Below, one piece after another: positions 14,327 through 22,938 of a DNA stretch of 41,646 bases. The DNA lies in NCBI GenBank assembly GCA_021802125.1, contig JAKAAX010000017.1, positions 1-41,646 of the forward strand, written 5' to 3'. The position numbers and the translations under genes were made by a program. How positions within the stretch are numbered: the stretch's first letter is position 1; every line of letters starts with the position of its first letter. The notes beneath the pieces were generated by a model. It worked only from the letters and a program-made list of their open reading frames with translations, had not been told where the DNA came from and ran no database searches. This DNA is from Thermoplasmata archaeon. Its GTDB lineage: Archaea > Thermoplasmatota > Thermoplasmata > Lutacidiplasmatales > UBA184.

Positions 14327-15556
14327 TCACGGGGGCCGGAGCAGGAGCCCCAGGACCAGCATCACGGCGCAGAGCCCGGAGGCCAGGAAGAACGTCAGGG
14401 TCCACGTCGAGGCGCCGGGGGCTCCCCCAAGGTCCGAGAAGACGAAGATGAGCGCGAACCCCCCGATCTGGGAGAACTCCCACACGACGGCGTTCGCCGC
14501 TCCTTCCGCCGAGCGCGGAACGCTGCGCGCGGAGAGGTCCAACGCCAGCGGGAGGGTGGCCATGAAGAAGAACCCCAGGACGAGGAGCCCGAGCGCTTCC
14601 GGCAAGGTGCCCTTGACGACCCCCAGCACCGCCCAGAGCAACGTGGCCGCGATGAGGGAGAGCCAGAGGGGCCGGATCAGCGTCCGGTAGCGGTCCGCGA
14701 GGACGGTCATGGTGAGGGCCCCGAAGATCCCCCCGACGATGAGCAGCCCTCCGAGGGGATTCACCAGGCCCGACGGGATCCCGCGGGCGGGAAGCATCCA
14801 CTGGAGGTCGGAGGCAAATGCGTTGAAGATCCCGATGCCGACGAAGAAGAGGGCCGAGAGGATCGCGATGTTGCGGACCCGGAGGATCCCCACGACCTCA
14901 CGGAAGCTGGGCGTCTCCTCCGGTGAGGACCCGGCCTTCCGCTCGTGGCCGAAGACGATGAACAGCACGAACGCAAGCGCCGCCACGGCGCCGTAGACGA
15001 GGAGCATGTTCCGGACGCCCAGGGCGCCGTCCACGGCCTGGGTCGCGCCCAGTCCTATCGCGAGGCCGATGTAGATCGAGAGCGTTCCGAGCCCGGTCGC
15101 GGTGGCGACCTCGGACTCCGGGAACCAGGTCCGGACCATCTTGGAGATGCTGTTGAGGATGAAGGGCTGCCCCACGGCCCCCACGCCCTGGAAGACCAGG
15201 AGCGCGACGAAGTTGGGGGAGAAGGGGCGCAGCAGGCCCGAGACCGCAAGGAGGCCCGACCCGACGAGGACCGCCTTCCGGAAACCTCGCGAGTCCACGA
15301 AATATCCGACGGGGAGCGAGACGACGACAAAGGCGAGCGGGTAGGTCGCCGCCATGACGTTGACGAAGAGGACCGCGTTCGACGGGGAGGGGCAGAAGAC
15401 CGCCACGTCGCAGCTGGGGAGCGGCGAGGAGAACGTGATCCAAAGCATCTGGGCGACCACGCTCGTCGCCATGAACGCCCCGAGCACCGCCCAGCGGCGG
15501 GGGGATGCCGGAGGTTCGAGGGGGACCGGCGCTTCGAGGCTCGTCGTGCTGACCAA
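14327..15556 (-). CDS. MFS transporter, FLVCR-like group
   Basis: 409-aa polytopic membrane protein with about 12 hydrophobic segments and the MFS loop 2-3 motif GYFVDSRGFRKAVLVGSGLL. The second-half counterpart TVLADRYRTLI lies before helix 9. The overall look (QMLWITFSSPL near helix 1, QPFILNSISKMVRTWFPESE after helix 4) resembles the FLVCR/DIRC2 group, whose animal members move haem or choline; the substrate here cannot be inferred. Start is TTG at 15556, close behind the bidirectional TATA element at 15585-15592. In an operon with DUF167 and divergent from the PLP-lyase/kinase operon, which may supply the substrate. Confidence 0.83.
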   Translation of the reverse strand: MVSTTSLEAPVPLEPPASPRRWAVLGAFMATSVVAQMLWITFSSPLPSCDVAVFCPSPSNAVLFVNVMAATYPLAFVVVSLPVGYFVDSRGFRKAVLVGSGLLAVSGLLRPFSPNFVALLVFQGVGAVGQPFILNSISKMVRTWFPESEVATATGLGTLSIYIGLAIGLGATQAVDGALGVRNMLLVYGAVAALAFVLFIVFGHERKAGSSPEETPSFREVVGILRVRNIAILSALFFVGIGIFNAFASDLQWMLPARGIPSGLVNPLGGLLIVGGIFGALTMTVLADRYRTLIRPLWLSLIAATLLWAVLGVVKGTLPEALGLLVLGFFFMATLPLALDLSARSVPRSAEGAANAVVWEFSQIGGFALIFVFSDLGGAPGASTWTLTFFLASGLCAVMLVLGLLLRPP

Positions 15557-15584
15557 GGATGCCCGACCCTGCCGTGAGACGCAG

Positions 15585-15592
15585 GGATATAC
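15585..15592. promoter_or_regulatory. Bidirectional TATA-like element GGATATAC
   Basis: The AT-rich core sits 29 nt from the MFS start (minus strand) and about 36 nt from the PLP-lyase ATG (plus strand). With only 67 bp between the divergent genes it is the only candidate promoter for both, so they are probably co-regulated. Confidence 0.5.
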
Positions 15593-15623
15593 ATGTAAGT
15601 GGGGCGGTTACGGGGACCGTCCC

Positions 15624-17009
15624 ATGGAGCTGGACGAGCTGCTCACGGTGGTGCAGAAGCGCTTCCGGCCCTACGACGGGAAGCTCCCCGCCCACACCGC
15701 CCTCCCCGACCATGGCATGGGCGAGGCGGAGGTCCTGGAGCTGCTGAAGCGCGTCGAGGGGGCTGAGGAGCGCAGCTGGAAGGGAGGGTTCGTCTCCGGC
15801 GCCGTCTATCACGGGGAGCGGGAGCACGTCCGCTTCGCCTCTCGAGCTTACTCGATCGCCTCCCAGACCAACCCGCTGCACCCCGACATCTGGCCCAGCC
15901 TCACGATGATGGAGAGCGAGATCGTGGCGATGACCTCGCACATGCTGAACGGGGGAGAGCGGGCGCGCGGCTCCGTCACCTCCGGGGGGACGGAAAGCAT
16001 CCTGATGGCCATGAAAGCGTACCGGGACTGGGCCCGGGCGAAGCGGGGCATCGTCGAGCCCGAGGTGGTGCTCCCCGTCACCGCGCACGTCGCGTTCGAC
16101 AAGGCGTGCCACTACTTCGGCATCCGCGCGAGGCCGGTGCCCTTGGGCGAGCACCTTGCGGCCGACGTCGAAGCGGTCAAGCAGGCCATCACCCCGAACA
16201 CCATCGCGGTCGTGGGCTCGGCCCCTTGTTTCCCCTACGGGGTCGTCGACCCGATCCGGGAGATGTCCGAGGTCGCCAAGGACCGGAAGGTGGGCTTCCA
16301 CACGGACGCGTGCCTGGGAGGGTTCATCCTGCCCTGGGCGAAGAAGCTCGGTCGCCGCGTGCCGGACTTCGACCTCGCGCTGCCAGGGGTCACCTCCATC
16401 TCGGTGGACACCCACAAGTACGGCTACGCGCCGAAGGGCACCTCGGTGGTCCTCTACTCCGACCCTGAGATCCTCCATCACCAGTACTACGTGGCGAAGC
16501 GGTGGCCCGGGGGGATCTACTTCTCCCCGACGATGGCCGGCAGCCGCCCCGGGGGGCTCGTGGCCGCGGCGTGGGCCACCCTGCTCGCCATCGGGCAGGA
16601 CGGTTACCTCGCTCTCGCGAAGCGGGTGCTGGACGCGGCCGAGGAGGTCCGCAAGGGCGTCGCAGAGGTCCCCGGCGTCCGGACGATGGGGGAGTCCGCG
16701 ATCGTCGCGGCCTTCACCACTTCGGACCGCGACATCTACCAGGTCATGGAGCTCATGTCGCAGAGGGGATGGTTCCTCAACGGTCTGCAGAACCCTCCCG
16801 GCGTGCACTTTGCGGTGACCTTGCGCCATGCCCGCCGCACCGTGGTCCGCCGCTTCGTCTTCGACCTTCGGTGGGCGGTGGAGACCGCTGGGACCTCCGC
16901 TACCGCTTCAGGCCTCGCTCCGATCTACGGGCTTGCGGGGACCATGCCCGACGAGGCGGTCTCCGAGTTCCTCGAGACCATCATCGAGTGGATGTACCAC
17001 GCCTCCTGA
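15624..17009 (+). CDS. Sphingosine-1-phosphate lyase-like PLP-dependent enzyme
   Basis: 461-aa fold-type I PLP enzyme, closest in motifs to sphingosine-1-phosphate (dihydrosphingosine phosphate) lyase and group II decarboxylases. Evidence: GSVTSGGTESILMAMKAYRD (PLP phosphate site), HTDACLGGFILPW with the cofactor Asp, and SVDTHKYGYAPKG carrying Schiff-base Lys265; then GGIYFSPTMAGSRPGG, which is characteristic of the S1P lyase group. Such enzymes split a phospho-amino-alcohol into an aldehyde and phosphoethanolamine. Unlike the eukaryotic enzyme there is no membrane helix. The true substrate in an archaeon without known sphingolipids is open. Followed after 30 nt by an FGGY kinase in the same operon. 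Confidence 0.82.
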   Translation: MELDELLTVVQKRFRPYDGKLPAHTALPDHGMGEAEVLELLKRVEGAEERSWKGGFVSGAVYHGEREHVRFASRAYSIASQTNPLHPDIWPSLTMMESEIVAMTSHMLNGGERARGSVTSGGTESILMAMKAYRDWARAKRGIVEPEVVLPVTAHVAFDKACHYFGIRARPVPLGEHLAADVEAVKQAITPNTIAVVGSAPCFPYGVVDPIREMSEVAKDRKVGFHTDACLGGFILPWAKKLGRRVPDFDLALPGVTSISVDTHKYGYAPKGTSVVLYSDPEILHHQYYVAKRWPGGIYFSPTMAGSRPGGLVAAAWATLLAIGQDGYLALAKRVLDAAEEVRKGVAEVPGVRTMGESAIVAAFTTSDRDIYQVMELMSQRGWFLNGLQNPPGVHFAVTLRHARRTVVRRFVFDLRWAVETAGTSATASGLAPIYGLAGTMPDEAVSEFLETIIEWMYHAS

Positions 17010-17039
17010 GCCAGGAGGGAGGGAGCGGGGACCGGACCG

Positions 17040-18632
17040 ATGGGGGCTGGCGGAGCGGACGCGGGTCCGTACTTCCTGGGCATCGACCTCGGGACCTCGT
17101 CCTGCAAGGTCGCGCTGACGGACGCCACCGGGAAGGTGGTCGCGGGAGAGACCGGAAGCTACCCGCTCTCCCTGCTCCCCGGAGGGGGCGTCGAACAGGA
17201 CCCTGAAAGATGGTGGAGCGCGGTCGTCTCTGCGACAGGGAAGCTGTTCCAGAGCGGGAACCGCATCGATCCGTCGCGCGTGCAGGCCGTCGGCGCGACG
17301 GGGCAGTGGTCCGGCACAGTGGCCGTCGACCGTTCCGGCCGCCCCCTCCGCCCGGCGATCCTGTGGATGGACACCCGCGGCGAGCCTTTCGTCAAAGCGC
17401 TGACCGCCGGGTTTCCCGGCGTTTCAGGCTACCGGGTCGACAAGCTCCTGCGATGGCTACGACGGACCGGAGGAGCTCCCGCGCACTCCGGGAAGGACTC
17501 GCTCGCCCACATCCTGTACCTCAGGGGGAAGGAACCGGACGTCTACCGGTCCACCCGCTTCTTCCTCGAGCCCAAGGACTACCTGAACTTCCGCCTGACC
17601 GGCACCTTCACCGCCTCCTGGGACAACGTGGTCGTGACGTGGGTCACCGACAACCGCGATCCCTCCGCGGTGAGGTACGACCCTGCGCTGTTCCGAATGA
17701 CCGGGCTCGACCCCTCGAAGTTCCCGCCACTCAAGGGGTGCACCGATGTGGTTGGGGGACTGGACCGGCGCGCGGCCGAAGAGCTCGGGCTCCGGGCCTC
17801 GACGGCGGTGGTCGCCGGGGCCGGGGACATGCAAGCGTCGTTGATCGGGGCGGGTTGCACCCGACCTTTCCAGTTCCACCTGTACCTCGGTACCTCCTCG
17901 TGGCTCACGGCCCATGTGCCGTTCAAGAGGACCGACGTGGTCCACAACATGGCCTCGCTCCCGTCGGCGATCCGCGGGAGCTACCTGATCGTCGCAACGC
18001 AGGAGTCGGCCGGCTCCTCGCTGAGCTACATGCGGGACCTTCTGTTCGGCAAGGAGGGCGCCGCCCCGGGGTTCGGGGAGCTCGACCGCATGGCCGCCCG
18101 AGCCGCCCCGGGCGAGGGCGGGGTCCTGTTCACGCCGTGGCTCTACGGGGAGCGGGCACCGGTCGAGGACCGGAACCTCCGGGGGGCCCTGGTGAACCTC
18201 TCGCTCGGAGTTGGCAGGGACCAGGTGCTCCGGTCGGTGCTCGAGGGTGTCGCCTACAACACCCGCTGGATCCTCGGCCCCGTCGAACACCTGGCCGCGG
18301 GACACCGGGCCGACCCGATCCGGGTCGGAGGCGGAGGGGGCGCCTCCAGCCTGTGGTGCCAGATCCTCGCGGACGTGCTGGGGCGGACGATCGAGGTCAT
18401 CGAGGAGCCGGCCTACGCCACCGCGCGAGGGGCGGCGCTCCTCGCCGCGGTCGGGACCGGGAAGACCACGTTCGAAGAGGTCGCGAAGGCCAGCCGCACC
18501 GTCCACCGCTTCGCGCCCGACGCGAAGCGCGGCGCGGTCTACGACCGCATGTTCGAGCGCTACGTTCGCTTCCACCGGTTGAACGCCCCGCTCTTCCGGG
18601 ACCTCAATCAACCGAAAGGCCGGGCGGACTGA
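17040..18632 (+). CDS. FGGY-family carbohydrate kinase (xylulokinase-like)
   Basis: 530 aa, the size of xylulokinase/glycerol-kinase relatives. N-terminal ATPase lobe begins with YFLGIDLGTSSCKVALTDA (phosphate 1), followed by ATGQWSGTVAVD and ILWMDTRG (substrate-side loop). The second lobe contains LYLGTSSWL (phosphate 2) and the FGGY signature region RVGGGGGASSLWCQILADVL (adenosine site). These proteins phosphorylate sugars or polyols with ATP. The gene starts 30 nt after the PLP lyase and is presumably co-transcribed; a phosphorylation step before lyase cleavage is a reasonable but unproven link. Exact substrate unknown. Confidence 0.85.
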   Translation: MGAGGADAGPYFLGIDLGTSSCKVALTDATGKVVAGETGSYPLSLLPGGGVEQDPERWWSAVVSATGKLFQSGNRIDPSRVQAVGATGQWSGTVAVDRSGRPLRPAILWMDTRGEPFVKALTAGFPGVSGYRVDKLLRWLRRTGGAPAHSGKDSLAHILYLRGKEPDVYRSTRFFLEPKDYLNFRLTGTFTASWDNVVVTWVTDNRDPSAVRYDPALFRMTGLDPSKFPPLKGCTDVVGGLDRRAAEELGLRASTAVVAGAGDMQASLIGAGCTRPFQFHLYLGTSSWLTAHVPFKRTDVVHNMASLPSAIRGSYLIVATQESAGSSLSYMRDLLFGKEGAAPGFGELDRMAARAAPGEGGVLFTPWLYGERAPVEDRNLRGALVNLSLGVGRDQVLRSVLEGVAYNTRWILGPVEHLAAGHRADPIRVGGGGGASSLWCQILADVLGRTIEVIEEPAYATARGAALLAAVGTGKTTFEEVAKASRTVHRFAPDAKRGAVYDRMFERYVRFHRLNAPLFRDLNQPKGRAD

Positions 18633-18734
18633 AGCAGAGCATCCCGATCCCGGACGCGGGAACCGGGGCGCGAGCCGTTGTCGTACCCTTCTCCCCGGTG
18701 AGCCCAGGGGCAAGGGGAGATCGCGGGCCCCTGC

Positions 18735-19964
18735 CTACCCGCTCTGCAGGGAGGACCGCCTCCGGGCGGGGACCCACAGGAGGAAGACGAGCGGTACGAT
18801 GACGAGCAGCGCGAGGACGCCCCAGAACTTCGAGTATCCATACGTCGCGATCACCCATCCTGAAACGAAGGCGACGGTCGCGCCCCCGGCGAGCTGGATG
18901 CCGTTCAGCAAGCCGATGGCGAGGGGCGTGTCCTTCATCGTCAGCCCCGGGAGATAGGGCGGGATGACGTACATCATCGCGTAGACCATCCCGAACGTGA
19001 AGGAGAAGCACGTGGCGATGGCCGCGACCCCCACCACGCCCGCGAAGGGGATGAGGGCCAGCAGAGCGGCGGGGACCGCGGTGAACACGGCCATCTGGGT
19101 CCTTCGGTTCGAGAACCGCTCGGTGAGGCGTCCCCCAAGGGGCCCCCCGAACAGGCTCGGGAAGACGAAGAGCGCGCCCACGGCCCCGGCCAGGGAGGCG
19201 GCCCATCCCAGCCCCGCGGTCGCGCTCTCGGCGTAGGGCACGAAGAACTGACCGGAGGAGAGCGACGCTCCCTCGAGGCCGACGAAGGCGAGCCCGATCC
19301 CCCAGACCGCCCGGGACCGGAGCGCGGGGGGAGGGAACGGTGGGGGAGGCCCGCGGGGAGCGGGCCCCGTTCCCGGGGTTCGCGGGACCCACGCCGCCCC
19401 CATGAGGAAGAGGAGGAGCATCGCCCCACCCCCAAGCGCCACGGCGGGCTCCCAGCCCACGATCGGGTCGAGGACCGCGGGAACGAAGGTCCCCAGACCC
19501 GCCCCCGCGGCGAAGGCGGAACTGAACGCGCCCACGGGGATCCCCCGCTTCCCGGGGGGGTAGAGCGTCGCGACGAGCGCGATCGCGGGAGAGAAGAACA
19601 GCCCGGCGCCCGCCCCCGAGAGCGCCCGGAGCAGGAGGAGGAGCCAGAAGGTCGGGGCGATGGCGGAGAGGAGCGAACAAACCCCCAGGAGTGCTGCGCC
19701 CACGAGCGAAAGCGTGCGGGTCCCGTATCGGCGGGAGAGGAGCCCCGCGGGGACCTGGAGCGCACCCGCCCCCGCGAAGAAGGCCGCCAGCAGGAGTCCC
19801 CACTCCGAGGCGGGGACCCCCCCGTAGGTCCGGGAGATGAGAGGCAGGCCCGGACCGACGTCGAACCAGTTGTAGGCGTAGACCACGCGCATCGAGACGA
19901 GCAGGACCATCGCCCGGGTGACGACCGAGGAAGGGACCTCGGGATCCCGCCGGTCCTCCGACAT
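18735..19964 (-). CDS. MFS transporter
   Basis: 409-aa major facilitator. Signature: AGLLSRRYGTRTLSLVGAAL (loop 2-3), RALSGAGAGLFFSPAIAL (helix 4-5) and GGRLTERFSNRRTQM in the second half; a proline-rich cytoplasmic loop (GPAPRGPPPPFPPP) separates the halves. I placed the start at ATG 19964 (MSEDRRDPE) because GGTGACC precedes it; a longer reading adds an unlikely charged extension. A TATA-like ACATAAG is near 20010. Substrate unknown. Convergent with the FGGY kinase gene and divergent from the zinc-ribbon gene. Confidence 0.85.
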   Translation of the reverse strand: MSEDRRDPEVPSSVVTRAMVLLVSMRVVYAYNWFDVGPGLPLISRTYGGVPASEWGLLLAAFFAGAGALQVPAGLLSRRYGTRTLSLVGAALLGVCSLLSAIAPTFWLLLLLRALSGAGAGLFFSPAIALVATLYPPGKRGIPVGAFSSAFAAGAGLGTFVPAVLDPIVGWEPAVALGGGAMLLLFLMGAAWVPRTPGTGPAPRGPPPPFPPPALRSRAVWGIGLAFVGLEGASLSSGQFFVPYAESATAGLGWAASLAGAVGALFVFPSLFGGPLGGRLTERFSNRRTQMAVFTAVPAALLALIPFAGVVGVAAIATCFSFTFGMVYAMMYVIPPYLPGLTMKDTPLAIGLLNGIQLAGGATVAFVSGWVIATYGYSKFWGVLALLVIVPLVFLLWVPARRRSSLQSG

Positions 19965-20059
19965 GCTCAGGTCACCGGGTGGCAGAGGGCCACGCCATCG
20001 CCTGCCGCCTCTTATGTCTGGCGCGGCTCTCACCGGAAAGCGGGGGGGGAGCTCGGCGG

Positions 20060-20236
20060 GTGACGCACATCCAGCTCGGGACCGCGGACGAGATGAAGGT
20101 CAAGCGGCTCCAGAAGATCGGGCTCGACGTGAGCTGCTACGTGTGCGGGGCCAAACCCCCCGTCGTCTTCGCGAACCGCGCGCTGGACGGAAGGGTCTTC
20201 TTCGCATGCGAGGCCTGCCGCGGGAAGGCCATCTAG
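20060..20236 (+). CDS. Mini zinc-ribbon protein (58 aa)
   Basis: Short protein with two CxxC knuckles, CYVCGAKP and CEACRGKAI, spaced by about 20 residues as in zinc ribbons, and a basic lead-in KRLQKIGLD. Function unknown; such minis occur in archaea as nucleic-acid or protein-binding adaptors. The GTG start at 20060 has GGAG about 8 nt upstream; ATG 20093 is a shorter alternative leaving 47 residues. Located 63 nt before the HAD phosphatase gene on the same strand, so possibly co-transcribed. Confidence 0.65.
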   Translation: MTHIQLGTADEMKVKRLQKIGLDVSCYVCGAKPPVVFANRALDGRVFFACEACRGKAI

Positions 20237-20299
20237 CCACGAGCCTGCTCCAGAACGACAAATACCGACCTCGCTGAACCAGGGGAGGATCCGGGCCAG

Positions 20300-21088
20300 A
20301 TGCGGGGGGAGGGGACGCCGGAGAAGGGGCGATCTCCGTCCCCCCCGTTCCAGGTCCTTCTCGATTTCGACGGCACCCTGGTCGAACCCAACGTGGCGAT
20401 CGAGCTCGTCGCGGAGTTCGCCACGGACGGTCCGCGGATCGCGCACGAGGTTGACGTTCAGCTGCACGCGGGGCAGATCACGCTGCGCGAGGCGTGGGCC
20501 CGCGAGGTGGCCCTCCTTCCGATGGACCGGATCGAGGAGATGTCGCGCTACACGGTCGAGCACGTGCCTCTGCGGAAGGGGGCCCGGGAGCTCCTGGGGC
20601 TCCTCGCCTCCCGCCAGGTCCCGGTCGCGGTGGTCTCCGGCGGGCTCGACTTCTACATCCGACCGGTCCTCGAGCGTGAAGGGTTCGATCTCCCATGCTT
20701 CAGCGACCGTGTCGGGAGGGCCTCGGAGGGGGGCCCCTTCCGCCTCGAACATCCCTACGGCCACCCGACCTGCCGGCTCTGCGGGATCTGCAAGGCGCAG
20801 GTCGTCCTGGACCACGCCCGGGGAAAGCTCCCGGTGGTCTTCGTGGGGGACGGGAGCACGGACCGGTATGCGGCGGAGGTGGCCGACGTGGTCTTCGCTC
20901 GCCACCGCCTGCTGACCTACTGCCGCGAACGAGGCATACCGGTCCATCCTTTCGAGGACCTCCACCCCGTCCGCGACCAGATGGCGGCCTGGATCGATGG
21001 GCGGGCGGGCCTGCCCCTGCGAGGGTCGCTCGGGGTCGCGGACTCACGGTGCCCGATATCCTCGGGCCTGGTCCTCAGAAAGAAGTAG
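20300..21088 (+). CDS. MtnX-like HAD-superfamily phosphatase
   Basis: 262 aa with the full HAD motif set: LLDFDGTLVEP (nucleophile Asp22, acid Asp24), VAVVSGGLD (Ser/Thr motif II), a Lys in the CRLCGICKAQVV region and VFVGDGSTDRYAAEVAD (motif III/IV). The Cys-rich CRLCGICK preceding motif III is typical of the MtnX/phosphoserine-phosphatase-like branch. In methionine salvage MtnX dephosphorylates an enediol intermediate, but no other salvage gene is nearby, so the substrate is open. ATG with GGGGAGG upstream; an AT-rich AAATACC at 20260 may be its promoter. The last 30 residues beyond the HAD core look non-conserved. Confidence 0.78.
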   Translation: MRGEGTPEKGRSPSPPFQVLLDFDGTLVEPNVAIELVAEFATDGPRIAHEVDVQLHAGQITLREAWAREVALLPMDRIEEMSRYTVEHVPLRKGARELLGLLASRQVPVAVVSGGLDFYIRPVLEREGFDLPCFSDRVGRASEGGPFRLEHPYGHPTCRLCGICKAQVVLDHARGKLPVVFVGDGSTDRYAAEVADVVFARHRLLTYCRERGIPVHPFEDLHPVRDQMAAWIDGRAGLPLRGSLGVADSRCPISSGLVLRKK

Positions 21089-21147
21089 GGGGGAAAGGGT
21101 TCGGGGGCCGGTGGCCCCCGAGCGCGGGTCGGTCGTTCTCGCGCGTC

Positions 21148-22644
21148 CTACCGGTAGGCCGGGGGCGCTCCCTGGGCGGGGGGCGCCTGGGGCTGGGCCG
21201 CGCCGGGTTGGGACGGGGGCCAGCTGCCGTAGGCCCCCGGAGCGGCGGTCCCGGACGCGGGCGCACCGGTGACGGGCGCCGCGGCGGGGGTGGCGGTCGG
21301 CGGGCGCTTGCGGCTGCGCATGTAGAGCACCGCGCCAACGATCACCAAGACCACGACCACGAGCACCACGAGCGGGAGCAGCCAGCCAAAGCCCGACTTC
21401 GCGGGGGCCGTGCCCGAGATGTACCCGGACGCGTCCGACTGGGCCACTGAGGTGGGGATCGGGCCGGAGGAGCCCATGCCCATCGCGGTGTAGGCCGAGG
21501 CCGCGCCCGCGATGTTGCCGCCCGAGAACCCGACACGACCGGAGCCGGTCGCGTAGTCGAGCCCGTCCGGCGGGACCACCGTGATGGACGGGGACGACGC
21601 GGCCTGTCCCACGATGTGCGAGGAGAACAGGTGGGTCGGGCTGAGCGCGCCGACGAACGAGCCCACGTTGCTGGGCACCAGGAAGATCCCGTCGGTGGTC
21701 GCCAGCGCGCCGCTGAAGGCGAGCGTGATCACCTGGAAGTTGTAGGTGCCGTAGTTGTTGGTGACGGACACTGGGCCGTAGTCCTCGCCGCTCAGGGTGA
21801 TCGGGGCCGCGCTGGGCACGGAGGCGCCGATGGACGCCAGGTAGGTCCCGGCGTTGTTCGTGCACGTCGCGGTCGCGTTGAGCGCCTGGTAGAGGCTGCA
21901 GGGGACGTAGTAGTGGTACCCCGCGGAGCCCGAGGCCGACGCGGTGTAGTTCGAGGCCGAGGACCAGACCTCCCCGCCGTAGAGCTGGTCGGGGACCAGT
22001 CCCAGGGCCGGGGTGAAGCTGGCCTGCGCCTTCGCGGTGAGCTCAGCGAACGCGGCCGGGCCGGGTCCGGAGAAGGGTCCGCCAGAGAGGCTGAACGTTC
22101 CCGTGGCGTTCGCGGACTGGCTCGAGGAGGCGTCCTGGAGGCCGATCGCGGGCACATACGAGCCGTTGGCGGCGCCCAGCCCAGAGGCGAAGACCTGGGC
22201 GTTGGTCGTCACGTTGGCGTTCGCGTACCCCTGGTAGAGCGCGGTGAACGTCCCGTTGCCCGTAACCGTGGTCCCCGCCGGGAGGTTGCCGCAGTTCTGC
22301 AGGCAGGTGGCGGTGACTTGGGCGCTGGCGTAGACGTAGAGGACCTTCTCGAGGGTCAACCAGTAGACGGGGGAGTTGTTGGTCTGGGTGTAGATGACGA
22401 CCGCACCGATGTAGAAGTGGGCCGAGGCCGTGATCGTGGCGTTCGGGTTGCTGGGGACGCCGCAGGCGAGGCCAGAACACGTGAACGCGGTGGACTGCTC
22501 GTACGCCCAGGACTGGGTCTGCCCACTGGCGGGGCGAACGCTAGCCGCGTGCGCGCCTCCCGCGGTGATCACCATCGATAGGACCAGCAGTGAGGCAAAT
22601 GCGGCGACAAGGAGGCTCGTTCGGCGACGTACGTTTGGCATCAA
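21148..22644 (-). CDS. Secreted surface protein with C-terminal anchor and proline-rich tail
   Basis: 498 aa of unknown family. Signal peptide: basic RRRTS then LLVAAFASLLVLSMVITAGG, probable cleavage after GGAHA (about residue 33). The exported part is rich in Ser, Thr, Ala, Gly and Asn with many N-glycosylation sequons (NAT, NVT, NGS, NYT) and several Cys pairs, typical of archaeal cell-surface proteins. Near residue 420 a single strong transmembrane helix (LVVLVVVVLVIVGAVLYM) is followed by RSRKR and a Pro/Ala/Gln-rich cytoplasmic tail (QPQAPPAQGAPPAYR). Monocistronic, convergent with the HAD gene. A start one codon later (22641) is equally possible. Confidence 0.7.
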   Translation of the reverse strand: MMPNVRRRTSLLVAAFASLLVLSMVITAGGAHAASVRPASGQTQSWAYEQSTAFTCSGLACGVPSNPNATITASAHFYIGAVVIYTQTNNSPVYWLTLEKVLYVYASAQVTATCLQNCGNLPAGTTVTGNGTFTALYQGYANANVTTNAQVFASGLGAANGSYVPAIGLQDASSSQSANATGTFSLSGGPFSGPGPAAFAELTAKAQASFTPALGLVPDQLYGGEVWSSASNYTASASGSAGYHYYVPCSLYQALNATATCTNNAGTYLASIGASVPSAAPITLSGEDYGPVSVTNNYGTYNFQVITLAFSGALATTDGIFLVPSNVGSFVGALSPTHLFSSHIVGQAASSPSITVVPPDGLDYATGSGRVGFSGGNIAGAASAYTAMGMGSSGPIPTSVAQSDASGYISGTAPAKSGFGWLLPLVVLVVVVLVIVGAVLYMRSRKRPPTATPAAAPVTGAPASGTAAPGAYGSWPPSQPGAAQPQAPPAQGAPPAYR

Positions 22645-22938
22645 GGGGTCTGCTCCGAAGGTGGGAACTCCCGACCTTCGCCCATAGACCTCTTGTGCCC
22701 TAATTGAACGTTTGCTCCGAGCCCCTGAACACGGGAACTAGGTGGGGGCCCCCCTCTAGTTGGGTGACACACCTTGGCAAGGGGGGGGTCTGCGGGCCGA
22801 TCGGGTCGCGCTCCAGCGATCGAATGGACCGACCCCCGAAGCCGCTGGGGGCCGCCTTTCAGGTCCACCGGACCGAAGGGCCTCGGGTCCCGCGCCCTCA
22901 GGTCTAAGTCCCTCCCCCCTCCTCCTACTGGGGGAGAA
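22645..22938 (+). other. Divergent spacer between surface protein and GT-C-like gene
   Basis: Non-coding as far as I can see. Contains CTAATTGAA near 22700, the only AT-rich spot suitable as promoter of the surface-protein gene, and GTCTAAGT near 22903, about 33 nt before the GTG of the membrane protein gene. Confidence 0.4.
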
